From contig WIDE01000172.1 in assembly GCA_015039315.1 (NCBI GenBank), positions 17,376 to 36,140 on the forward strand: a stretch of 18,765 bases of DNA, written 5' to 3'. Below the pieces are notes generated by a model, which saw only the letters and a program-made list of their open reading frames with translations, was not told the DNA's origin and made no database searches. This stretch comes from Clavulina sp. PMI_390 (lineage: Eukaryota > Basidiomycota > Agaricomycetes > Cantharellales > Hydnaceae). A program made the translations under genes and the position numbers. Shown one piece after another: positions 1 to 9,060 of this stretch (its first letter is position 1; each line of letters opens with the position of its first letter).

Positions 1-257
1 ACCCCACAACGCACTCCTCATCGCCGCATCCTTGGGCCGCTAACTCCACCAACCGAATTGCAAAATGCTCCAACAATTCCGAATGCACATCCATCACAGA
101 TCGCCGCGACGTACCACCTGAGTCCATGCCAGAACGACTCCTCTGTCGCCCTCGTCCGTGCTGTTCGTCCCTCGCCCACGTCAACGTGCTCGAATGTGTG
201 GAGCAACCCTGCGTGCGTGTCGAAGGATGACGCCAATGGTGTTTTAGGAGAGGATCG
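1..257 (+). other. Possible partial exon entering from the left edge
   Basis: A frame is open from base 1 to a TGA at 259 (86 codons), and a consensus 5' splice donor (GTGAGT) begins at 258. This would fit the end of an exon of a plus-strand gene that starts outside the window. The predicted residues are rich in Pro, Ser and Asn with no motif I recognise. A plausible acceptor at about 303 would add some 30 codons before a stop. The minus strand is also open for 72 codons over nearly the same bases, so the strand is not settled. CpG content is normal here, unlike the NLR gene to the right. Confidence is low. Confidence 0.2.
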
Positions 258-1054
258 GTGAGTGATTGTTTCCTTCGCCTCAAGTATCCTTGTGGAACCA
301 AGATACTCATTGGATCCTGGTTCTCTTCTCCTTCGCCACTCCTTCGCACGTCGCTCTGCTGCCCGATGCCTCGCTTTGACTCATATGCCTCGTTGATCTA
401 TGCCCTTGTCGTATGCATCTGTCATTCCCACTGGTCGGCTTGGCTTTAATGGGTTTCGCTGGGATCATCGGCGGTGGTGGCAGCTTGACAACTTGCCTCG
501 CTGTCTTGGCCATTGCCCTGATCGTCCCGGCCCGATTCATCCAACACGCGTCCGACCTCTTGCGTAATGTGTTCTACATTTGTCCTCGGTGACTTGTCTG
601 GCTCCCGCATGGCGTGACTCCGTCACTTGGGGTTCTACCCACTGTCAACACTATGAATGACAATCTCTAATGGTGACGGCGATTGGTGGTATCTAATGCT
701 GACTGCTCCGTGATTGTGTTTAATAGTGGGAAGGTCTTCTTAGCAAGCATCGGTGGCGTGCCAACCCTTCTCACTTCATAACCCTCTCTCCGCTACATCT
801 TCTCCCTCATCTATCCGTCCATCATTCATCTGCCCTTTATCACCCTTTCTCCGTCATACCCTTTTCATCCCCTCTATTTTGACCTCCGCCCGCCCACTGA
901 CAGAACGGACCACGCAACTACCTTTGCAAAACTTCCTCCAACAATTCCTCAACAAAACAATTGGCCCGGCCAAGAAAGGAAATAACCTTTCCTTTCTTCC
1001 ATTCAAAACTCTTAATAGATGAGCAATCACATTGTTTCTTCATGCCATGTCACT
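258..1054. other. Stretch without a supported gene
   Basis: Only short competing frames are seen. A plus-strand frame around 449-594 encodes a short hydrophobic stretch, and a minus-strand frame around 447-610 encodes a hydrophilic tail of about 54 codons; neither has a recognisable domain. From about 740 to 960 the plus strand is strongly pyrimidine-rich (many CTT, TCC and CCCT runs), as in a fungal promoter or UTR. A 10-bp perfect hairpin (AAGAAAGGAA, 7-nt loop, TTCCTTTCTT) lies at 972-998. Confidence 0.4.
972..998. repeat. Inverted repeat / hairpin, 10-bp stem
   Basis: AAGAAAGGAA at 972-981 and its exact reverse complement at 989-998 are separated by a 7-nt loop. The arms are purine-only and pyrimidine-only, so the structure may just reflect low complexity. 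There is no T-run or other terminator signal. Confidence 0.4.
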
Positions 1055-1360
1055 TCATGTCAATTCATTGTTGATATGAGTCTGAATAAGAGATGACGGA
1101 AGTGAGGAGGTATCATTGAACTTACACGGAGCGTGCATATGGATAGATGACCCTGCAATGCAAGGGTGAGCGGGAGGTTGTGCAACATACTGCTGCCATG
1201 CTAGCTCCTTGTCCACATCCCTGTGTATGTTTCCTAAAATCCTAGCATTCTTGTCACTGCTCATACAACTTAATGCGTGGTCATAATGGGCTTGGAGATT
1301 GGTTTGTTCCTGAGCTTTTCTCCTCAGAAATAATTCATGCACACATCTTCTGTGATCACA
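1055..1360 (-). pseudogene. Unrecognised coding-like fragment
   Basis: A minus-strand frame is open from just after a TAG at 1361-1363 down to a stop at 1055 (about 100 codons). The residues look protein-like: a charged helical stretch (FLRRKAQEQTNLQAHYDHAL, then KNARILGNIHRDVDKELAWQ), followed by a Pro/His-rich tail. It has no convincing start ATG at its 5' end and no domain I recognise. To its right, on the plus strand, 1394-1502 also reads as a short open frame ending at a GTAAGT donor-like site. Together these may be remnants of a decayed gene or transposable element between the unknown left flank and the NLR gene. It could equally be chance. Confidence 0.22.
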
Positions 1361-1529
1361 CTAAGCATGGCATGGTCTGAAGGTCCTCATATGCATTGGT
1401 TGAAAAAGATGTCCTTGGTGACATATTGGGGATTGATCAAGTGCATATGCAAAAGGAGGAGCAGTACAAGCTTCAACGTGCTAATGGTCAACAAGACTTA
1501 GGTAAGTTTGAGGATGGTGGAAGGATATG

Positions 1530-2282
1530 TTAGGATATCCCATGTACCAAGGGTGTATGGCATTTGACCCAGTCAGTCCCAAGAACCATGTTGTCAAAAT
1601 TTACATGGGGGACTGGGGGAATGCCCCTGCCAAGGATTGCAACCAATTGCTCATGATAGGGAGCTGCACCATAGGCTGCAGGGATCCAGAGGACAAGCTC
1701 CCCACCTGGCCCTTTAAGCCAACCATTTTGAATGTTGTACCATAATGATGGAGACATGGAGATGTTAAAAGGCTGGCTATGGTGAGGGACATTAATGTAT
1801 GATAGAAAAAAGTTTTGAGTAGTGCTTGAGAGCTGAATGGTTTTGTCAATGGCAGAGGCCAGGAGAGCTCCATCTGGTGAGAATGCCACAGATGTGACTG
1901 AGAGATCATGGCCAGTGAGAGGCACTCCTATGGCTGTCTGGGACTGAACATTCCACAGCCTGATGGTGTTGTCAACAGAGCCAGAGGCCAGAAGAGCTCC
2001 ATCTGGTGAGAATGCCACAGATGTGACCCTATTATCATGGCCACTGAGAGACACTCCTTCCTGCTGTCCAGTCTCTACACTCCACAGCTGAATTTCTCCA
2101 CTTTCAAGTCCTGCTGCTACAGGTCCCCTTTTGGGAGCAAAAGCTACAACATTAACTGAAGACTTGGCTTGCCAATGCTGCAACAGACTGGGCCATACCT
2201 CCATCTGCCCCTGCTTAATCTTCAATGTGTTACTGTATTCCTTTGCAATTGAGCATAGTGGTGAGCATTTGGGAATGAATGC
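1530..2282 (-). CDS. WD40 repeat C-terminal part of an NLR-like gene (one base out of frame with the NACHT part)
   Basis: This frame is open from 2282 down to a stop at 1530. Counting from the Met at 2225, residues 24-50 are a degenerate WD40 repeat ending IQLW. Residues 62-92 are a canonical repeat (GHDNRVTSVAFSPDG then TIRLW). Residues 105-132 are a third repeat that lost one codon and whose final Trp is Ser (TIQLS). Residues 155-231 hold a C-terminal cap (GWLKGPGGELVLWIP and TDWVKC) of the kind I associate with fungal NACHT-WD40 proteins. WD40 repeats form beta-propellers, in NLRs the ligand-sensing part; a propeller normally needs about seven blades, so this array is short. The frame extends upstream of the Met through residues (FIP...YSNTL) that look like the normal continuation of the NACHT part, so this is probably not an independent gene. 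The join needs a one-base shift near 2283, or a 52-nt GT-AG intron. The segment has no CpG at all. Confidence 0.75.
   Translation of the reverse strand, partial: AFIPKCSPLCSIAKEYSNTLKIKQGQMEVWPSLLQHWQAKSSVNVVAFAPKRGPVAAGLESGEIQLWSVETGQQEGVSLSGHDNRVTSVAFSPDGALLASGSVDNTIRLWNVQSQTAIGVPLTGHDLSVTSVAFSPDGALLASAIDKTIQLSSTTQNFFLSYINVPHHSQPFNISMSPSLWYNIQNGWLKGPGGELVLWIPAAYGAAPYHEQLVAILGRGIPPVPHVNFDNMVLGTDWVKCHTPLVHGIS
1853..2059. repeat. Direct repeat from near-identical WD40 units
   Basis: Bases 1853-1930 and 1982-2059 are a direct repeat with a 129-bp (43-codon) offset. The first 46 bases match with one mismatch; over all 78 bases I count about nine, six of them in one block. Both copies encode VTSVAFSPDGALLAS. 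Such similarity at the DNA level is typical of recently duplicated or homogenised repeats in fungal NLR genes. Confidence 0.85.
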
Positions 2283-4251
2283 TCAGATAGACATGTGGTG
2301 CACTTAGTCCAATTGGAATGGCAAAGTAGGAGCTAAACCTCAATGCCTCTATCACACAGTTACCTATTCCCTGCTTCATCTGTAAAGAGGAAATTAGCAC
2401 TTCCCTGTTATGCAATAAATAGAGCATCTGATTCACCAATGGTCCACCAGCAATAGGGGTAAGAACACTAGTTGGGGATAAACCAATCAAGCTCAACACT
2501 TCCAACCAGTTCAACAACTTGCTGGATGTCAAAAGGGACTGAATTGCTGGAATGATCATACCCTCTGGATCTCTTGCCAATTTGGCACAATGCACTGGCC
2601 AAAACTGACATGCATAGGAAAGTGTCTCCCCAATATGCTCCTGCACCAGAGCTGCAAGGTTGTAAATCTCAGAGTTCAGCATTGTTGAGGTCTCAAGCTT
2701 GCAGATATTGAAGCACAGGCACTTCTTGCCATTTTGCATGACATGGAAACACCCAGAAGCAAGCATGCAATGAGCTTTGTTGACATCCACTCTATACTTC
2801 TCATCTGTATCCTGGTGCTGTAGGAAGTCTGTGAAAGATGTGTGGAGTGGCACCAGTGGTTTGCTTGTGTCATCTGTGCCTGACATGAGGGAGGCAAGGT
2901 GGCATACCAGCCCTTTAGCCTCACTGTAGGCATCTAGATTAGGCATGACTGGGAGGTAGGGGTAGCTAAGCTCCAAATAGGAGTCAAGGGAGAGTGGCTT
3001 CTGAGCAGCAACAAGCATCCCAAGAATCATCTGCAGCAGTTCCAGGTCACTGGAGTCACTTGTCCCAAATTTGGAGTTGAATACCCCAGTATATAGAGAG
3101 TAAAGGCTGCTACCTGTGCTGAGGACAGTTTTCATGCGCTTGGCTGGACTGGATGCTACATTTCCATCATCCATGTTACTGATGTACAAGCATGCAGTAG
3201 ATGCCCACTGAAACGATTGCTCAGACTTGATGGCAAGCTGGGTAAGTGTTTCTTCAGACTTTGCTGGATCTGAGCTGATGTGAATGTCTTTGAGCATATG
3301 GTGAACATAGAGCCTGATATCAGCCTCTGTGGACTCATGTGGGATCTGATCCATCTGCACAAGTGCAGTGTGGAGGTTGGGGTGAACACTATTCTGTATA
3401 TCAACTTCAAAGCGGGAAGTCACCAGAATCTTGACAGTGGGTGGCAGCTTGCTACCAAGCTCAGCAAGACATTTGAGAATAGCTTTGCGTTCTCCAATAC
3501 TGCCTGATTCATCTACAGCATCAATCACAATGATTTTGTGAGGTTGGGTAGAGGCCATGTCAGATGCAGGGCTCAGTGTCAGCAGAGGTAGAAGAAATGT
3601 ATGAAGCTGGACAGAAGGATTGGTGGACTTTTGGATGAGTATGTCAGATGCTTGGGCCATGGTGATCAAGTGCTTCTCAGTTGCTCTGTCCCTAGCAGCA
3701 AGTTGGCATGCAATTGTGGTGAATAAGTTGGATGGGTTCAGCTGTGCTTGGTGGGCTGTGTTGAAGCAGTAGTAAGCTCCAAGAACACCAGCATTATGTG
3801 CCTCCAAGGCCACAGACAAGGCAATGGATGACTTTCCACTTCCAGCAACACCACAGAGCCACAATATGCGTGTGCCAATGTTGAGTGCTTGTAGGTAGGG
3901 TGGACATTCTGGTAGCTGAGCACCTCCTTTGGCCCAATTGATGAGAGCTTTGAGGATATCTGTGCGGGTATCAAGGAGGCAGATATTCTCAGGTTTATGG
4001 TTCCACAGCAGCTGGTCAGCATCCTTAGCATATTGAAGACTCTGTAAATCATAATGAGGACCTGTAGATTTAGTTTTCAGCTCAGGAACACTTGTTGGCC
4101 ACATGACAAGGCAAAATATTCATACCAGGCATCTGAACTTGCTGTCTCACTTCCAAGGGAGTGGGAAGAGGCTGCACCACATGTTCAATACTAGAACCAT
4201 GAGGGTTAAAAGATTGAAGCAGGGTTTGGGCCATTGGGAAAGAATCCTTGA
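2230..4251 (-). CDS. NACHT ATPase part of a kinase-NACHT-WD40 NLR-like protein
   Basis: Two exons: 4251-4126 and 4061-2230 (stop), separated by a 64-nt intron (4062-4125; GTATGA...CTACAG; phase 1). Numbered in the spliced model that includes the kinase, the linker is residues about 595-690. The Walker A motif GVAGSGKS is at 707-714, the Walker B-type IIVIDAVDE at 813-821, and the sensor-like strand KILVTSRFE at 847-855. This set and spacing are those of NACHT STAND NTPases, which bind ATP/dNTP and oligomerise on activation in the cytoplasm. The rest is helical and ends in APHVYLS, where NWD proteins normally run on to the WD40 domain; here the frame stops at 2230 instead. Only about 120 bp separates the preceding kinase exon from this one, and the reading phase fits, so I read it as one gene. 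A separate gene starting at the Met near 4231 is the alternative. Very poor in CpG, and free of it below 3136. Confidence 0.85.
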
Positions 4252-4372
4252 CTGAATCAGAATATAACCCATGGTCAATAGCTGTTTACAGCACAACATC
4301 AAAGCAGATCAAAAATGCCTCTACTGTGAACCCAGGCAGACACAAATAGCTGCATCCACAAGCAAAACTCAC
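4252..4372 (-). other. Proposed 121-nt intron joining kinase and NACHT exons
   Basis: The donor GTGAGT follows a phase-1 kinase codon and the acceptor ...CTGATTCAG precedes a frame that stays open to the NACHT exon. An earlier acceptor (TTCACAG, 49 nt into the intron) would give a stop after about 14 codons, ending a kinase-only protein. The two acceptors could produce alternative isoforms. The intron is longer than the others here (51-68 nt), so this is the least certain join in the model. Confidence 0.55.
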
Positions 4373-6379
4373 AAGGATTGAAAATACCCTCCAGCTGCTC
4401 CAGGATGGCACTACTGGTAGGCCGCCTAGACACATCATGAGCCCACATAGTTGCAATAAGCTCCCAGAAATCTGTCTTGATTCTGGGCTCTAGCATAACA
4501 AGTGTAGCAGGTTCCATTGGGCGTAAACCTTGTATATAAGTTGACACCACTAGATTCTCATTCTTGATCTCAAAGAATGGTGCCTGGCTGCTCCAGGCAT
4601 AGAAAAAAGTCATAGCAAGTGCAAAGACGTCACTCTCCTGGGTAGAGCAGAACTGGTCTGCTGAGCTGTAATGAAGTTCTGGAGCTAGAAACCGCATCCG
4701 CCCTGCTTCCTCACGGATAGAGTGAGTCCGAGAGATTTCATGTCGGATGCGGCTGAGACCAAAATCACAGAGAACTGGATCTCCATGAGCATCAAGCAGG
4801 ATATTTCCCTGCATGATGTTGGCACAAAAAATGTTAATTAAGTCAAGAGGGCTAGGTTCACCCATGGAGAACATACAGGGTGGAGATCACCATGGATGAT
4901 AGGCGGAGTCCGTGAATGTAGGTATACTGCCCCTCTTGCAGAGCCAACAACCTTGATGCATCTCATTAGGAGCAATAAGTAGGACTGGGTGTGGAGACTC
5001 ACAATTCTGATGAGATCTGACTGCTGCAAAAACCCACCAAGTCCCAAGTCAGCCAGCAGTTTCTGAAGCGAGCCACGTTCATGGAACGGTAAGATCACAA
5101 GCGGAGGAGATTTGGGCCCTTCGTAATATACTCCCAGGAAAGGCAGGATGTTGGGGTGTCGCAGCTGCGAGTGTATAATAGCTTCACGATGGACACGCTG
5201 AATAATACGGTGAGTGATTTTCCAGAATACCCAGTGAAGAGATGAGTACCTGAATGATTTCACCGCCTTGCAGGCTTCCCCACTCTCCAGCAGGAATCGG
5301 TTCTCGAATAACAATATTGCGCCCATCCATCTGGCCCTTATAAAGCACGGCCTCCCCTCCTCTACCTAGTAACTGGAGCTTACTGATCATCACATTTTCT
5401 ATCTTGAGTTGAGTTGGGAGAGCACTGGCATGAGAGCAGCAGTCTTGGAGCAGACGAAGCGCATGTGGGTATTCAACAGAGCCGGGAGCATGGTTTTGCA
5501 AATTCTATGAAGTTTGATAAGACATTTTGAGCTTGGGAGGGAGGACGGACTACGCACAACGTAAATCTGGTTGAGAATCTTGACGGACTCCGTGCGGGGA
5601 AGCTGAGAGAGGTCGTGCGGGTCAAGAATCCCGAAACGAGCCAGTAGATTTAAGGGGCCCAAGGGGGCGTTGGTGGTGTGCGGGGCATCACGGGGTAAGG
5701 AATGAGGGTGTGGATGAGGCGCACCAGGATTGCGATCACCAGCAAAGGTGGTAAGTTCACTCTCGCGGAGTGTAGGGTTGGGGGCAAAAGCGCGAGCTGA
5801 TGGGAGGTCATAAGGGGAAAGCAGTGATGAAGAGGATAATATGTTCGATGCAGTCTGCGGGCCGCTGGGCAGCCCCAGGCTGTGCATTGGCAGGCCATGC
5901 ATGCTCCTACTGGCGACAGTTGGAGCGACAGAGTATGAAGTGGTTTGAGTATAGCCTTGTGGTCGATGATCAAGCGGATAGGTTTGTGAATGTTGGGGAA
6001 GGGCAGAGTGGTGAACTTTTCCGCCATGCCAGGATGAAGAATGCTGGTGGATAGATTCCTGTGCTTCACCAGGTAGATCGGAGCTATGATCCAGGTGAAC
6101 TCTCTTTCGAGGTCGGGAAGAGCCAGCATCTTCAATCGAGTTAACTGAGGTTGTTCGCTCACGGCGACGCGCAGACGATTCATCACTATTAGAGACATCT
6201 AACGTTCGTTGAGCAAGATCACTTTGAACAGGTGGAGAGAATGAGCCTAAGCCAGTCGACGGAGGCACTTCGACGTGATCCAGTGATAACAAGGCTAGTG
6301 TTGGAGAGTGAACTGGCGCCCATTCCCGGAACTCATCGGATGAAAGTGGTGGAGCTTGGTCAACGCTCGCCTCGTCCAT
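4373..6379 (-). CDS. Protein kinase (TKL/RLK-like) N-terminal part of the kinase-NACHT-WD40 gene
   Basis: Five exons: 6379-5558, 5504-5250, 5197-5003, 4951-4877 and 4808-4373. Introns are 53, 52, 51 and 68 nt, all GT-AG; phases are 0, 0, 0, 0, then 1 at the 4373 end. Residues 1-274 are low-complexity, rich in Ser, Pro and His, with basic clusters (RRRER; RPRKR) that could act as nuclear localisation signals. The kinase domain then shows the Gly loop LGRGGEAVLYKG (320-331), alpha-C Glu364, hinge (VILPFHERGSLQ), HGD 444-446 with Asn451, DFG 464-466, APE 491-493, and a closing RRPT motif. The usual beta-3 Lys (VAIK) reads VIR, with Arg341. The catalytic loop is HGD rather than HRD, common in fungal TKL kinases. 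The ATG at 6379 is the first after an in-frame stop; a further 5' exon is possible. The last exon ends at GTGAGT (4372); reading through it gives a stop near 4299, whereas splicing with the acceptor at 4252 (121-nt intron) enters the NACHT linker in frame. Confidence 0.85.
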
Positions 6380-8639
6380 CTCGGGGGCGTACGAGTAATG
6401 ATTCAGAGAGGTTTAGGTGGCTGGATTAGAACGCAGTTCTTGCTGGTCGGTGCAGAGAACAGATTTCTGAAGAGGCCTCGCTAGATTCTGTCATCGGTAG
6501 CGGCGGCAAGCGCCCAGTCCCCGACTGTATACCGTTCCCCCACCGCCGCTGCTCTATCGAGACGCAACACACTAGCTTCAGGTTCAAGGCTTACACGGAA
6601 TATAGGAAATTTGTATTAATAAAGTCCAAAAGCTCCCTCTAGACTCGTGATTGTTGAACGCTGCTATAGTGGGACTCAGAATAGGTTTTTTCGTCTGCTC
6701 TGATTTACGGCATTGATATAGCGTCATACACAGAACTCTTCTCTTTTCTCAATTCCACATGAAAGCGATCCTATTTTGATTCTTTTCCCGAGATATTCAA
6801 TTCGAAAATGTTACCTGAGGAAAGTCCATATGAAATCGATACAGCTCGGTCACCTAGATTCGCTTCATCTTCATTGCATTCCTGCGTTTCTCAGTGGAAT
6901 ATCCAACGCCAAGCGATCCATTTCGTGCCACCAACATACCACTACACTCTAGGACTCTGAGCACGCGGCTGTATGCCTACCCAGCCACGACACCCAAGTT
7001 GCAGTCCAGCCCATTTGGGCGCGAATAGCATATTGCCCCGTACAGCATTGGTTGTCCGTCGTCTCTAATTTGGCAAGGCCACAGATTTTGAGCTACTATG
7101 GAGGCCCACTAGACTGTCTCCATACTACAAGCTGACGACGGAAAACCCTCAGTAAACTTGAACGTTGGCAGGATCCAGAGTGAGCCAAAGTTTCCTTTGC
7201 GCTTTTCAAACCGTGGTTGCCTGCTTACACAGTTTGGACATCTGCGCATTATATGAGATGGTATTTATGTAGTGATATTGCGCTATCTTGATATATCACA
7301 CTATAATAGCTCATGGATGAAGCCATTACACGCAGCAGCTGTCCTAGCATTGGTTGAGCGATGCTATATGGAGGCTCGTAGTCCGATTGTCCGAAGGAAC
7401 GATGTTCAGATCTGGAGGCTACGCTCCACAAAACTCACCAGCCAATCAGCGATGCATAAACTATACCGTGGGAGCTGTCCATATTTCCGAAAAATACCAT
7501 TGTTAGACCCGAAAGCTGAAAGCCCAGCACCTACAAAACCCTCCTATTCAGTCGGGGACAAACAAAAGCTGGACAGCCACAGTTATATTCAGTACCAGCC
7601 GTGTTTTGGGTGCGGTTGGTGAGCGAGGGAGGGCGCGTTGGCCAAACTCGCCGAATAAAGGATGGTGGGAATCGCTACCTTTCTTGCGGTCGCGATCTCC
7701 TTATAAGGACTGTACCCGTTTGGATCTGGGCCAAGACATATTTGATCCATATGCCTTCCTATCATTGTACACGCCTGAGAAATCTCTCCCGCAACCCAGA
7801 CGAATGGATAAACCCATAACATCATTCCTATATCACCTGTCTCGTGCCCTATGTGTTTTTACCGTCAATGCTGCGCCCATCTATCGTCCTCCTCGGTTCG
7901 TACCTGTTTCGTCCCCTGTTTGACGTTCTATACGCATGTCCTTTCTTGCTCGTTCCCGCCTGTTCATTTCCTACCCATTTCACACTAGTGCCCCTGATAG
8001 TGGGCATATGATTCGACTCACGTCGTACAACTTCAGCTTGAACATCTTGGGGATCATCAGCACCAACAAGCGAGCTTCGCTCTTTAGCCCAACCTCCTCT
8101 GCTCCCACCCACACCCAACATAGAAAAAGGCTGTAAACGGATTCGTAATCCCCAATATTGGCCATTGCGCAACTTGAACTACTATCCGTGTCAAAATCCT
8201 GACCAGCTCGAATCTCTCGAATCTGATCCTTATTCACCTCTCATCCCCGCTCATCTGCGTACCTCGTTCGAACACTGGTTGACGCCGCTATCGCGTACAC
8301 ACTCCATCGCCTCTGCTTCTCTTTGCGCCAAGGAAAATTTCAATGCCATGCACATGAGCGTAGATACTATGTAGATATTGCTAGGGATGGTACCTCAGGA
8401 AAGCGGGATACTGCAAGGTACGTGGACTTTCTCGCTCAACCGTCTTATTCTTGCACTAAGGTTCTGCTGACGCATTGCTATTGTTTTATCCTCTCTCCTG
8501 ACCACCTTGTTTCACGCATGTGCACCTGCCCCACTACACTCTCACATCACCCCCGCCGCCGTTATGCACCACGCAAATCGTGAAGCAGTCTCAATACTCC
8601 AATAGACTGCCCGACATCATTGTTTGCCTTTGCTTGTCA
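6380..8639. other. Intergenic region, no supported gene
   Basis: The right end of this region, near 6380, is upstream of the kinase-NACHT gene and should hold its promoter. I see an 8-bp inverted repeat (AGCGGCGG at 6499-6506; CCGCCGCT at 6543-6550) but no clear TATA box. Frames of 60-116 codons occur on both strands between 7249 and 8583 without domains or convincing splice structure. The minus-strand frames at 7849-8172 and about 8130-8390 have somewhat protein-like, hydrophilic composition and could be decayed exons. I found no tRNA or rRNA. Confidence 0.5.
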
Positions 8640-8644
8640 GTATG
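8640..8644. repeat. Target-site duplication, left copy (GTATG)
   Basis: GTATG directly precedes the TGTAAG end of the left LTR and recurs at 18211-18215 directly after the right LTR. A 5-bp duplication is typical of Ty3/Gypsy integration. Confidence 0.95.
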
Positions 8645-8861
8645 TGTAAGGACTCTGGGTCCTCAGGTGGTTAGCTTCTTGGTATCACTCATGGTAAGTA
8701 GAACCGGACTCCTATTGAGCACAGTACTAGGGTACGACAAGTGGGGGTGAAAAGCTTAGGCCCCTTCGGCAAGCGACCAGCGCAGCCTTATATACATGGG
8801 GGCCGGCGTACATAAGTATCAACAAGCTACTATAGTATAGAGTCAAATAGTATCCCTTACA
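8645..8861 (-). repeat. 3' LTR of the retrotransposon
   Basis: 217 bp, with 6-bp terminal inverted repeats TGTAAG/CTTACA. It aligns without gaps to 17994-18210. Differences from that copy are at 8680 (T here, C there), 8691 (A/G), 8735 (C/T), 8796 (A/C) and 8804 (C/T). A TATATAAGG box is conserved at 8786-8794 on the minus strand. Confidence 0.96.
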
Positions 8862-8870
8862 TTCTCCCCC
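8862..8870 (-). other. Polypurine tract (plus-strand primer)
   Basis: On the element's sense (minus) strand the nine bases GGGGGAGAA abut the TG of the 3' LTR. This is the position and composition expected of the RNase H-resistant primer for second-strand synthesis, and it confirms the element's orientation independently of the coding frames. Confidence 0.88.
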
Positions 8871-9060
8871 ACAGAACGAAACCATGGAGAGAAAACGAAG
8901 TGGCGACCGTTCGACTATAAGAGTAAGGGGTGACAAACGGACGGCAAGAAAATCAGATGAAATGAAAATCGATCGCAACAAAAGTGGAGTTGGGGTGCAA
9001 ATCAACGGGGTGAAACATATCAAGCGCGACTAAAGGAAATGAAGGGAAATAGATGGAAAA

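Noticed and set aside
1527..1745. 72-codon plus-strand frame
   Set aside because: Lies opposite the conserved C-terminal cap of the WD40 part; no motif.
5650..6198. 182-codon minus frame overlapping kinase exon 1
   Set aside because: Alternative frame of exon 1; it lacks phase-compatible splice sites to the kinase exons, whereas the chosen frame splices in phase throughout.
7272..7299. GTGATAT/ATATCAC inverted repeat
   Set aside because: Only 7 bp in AT-rich DNA; within chance expectation.
7606..7923. 105-codon plus-strand frame as a gene
   Set aside because: Two other frames over the same bases are also open, composition is not gene-like, and there is no domain or splice evidence.
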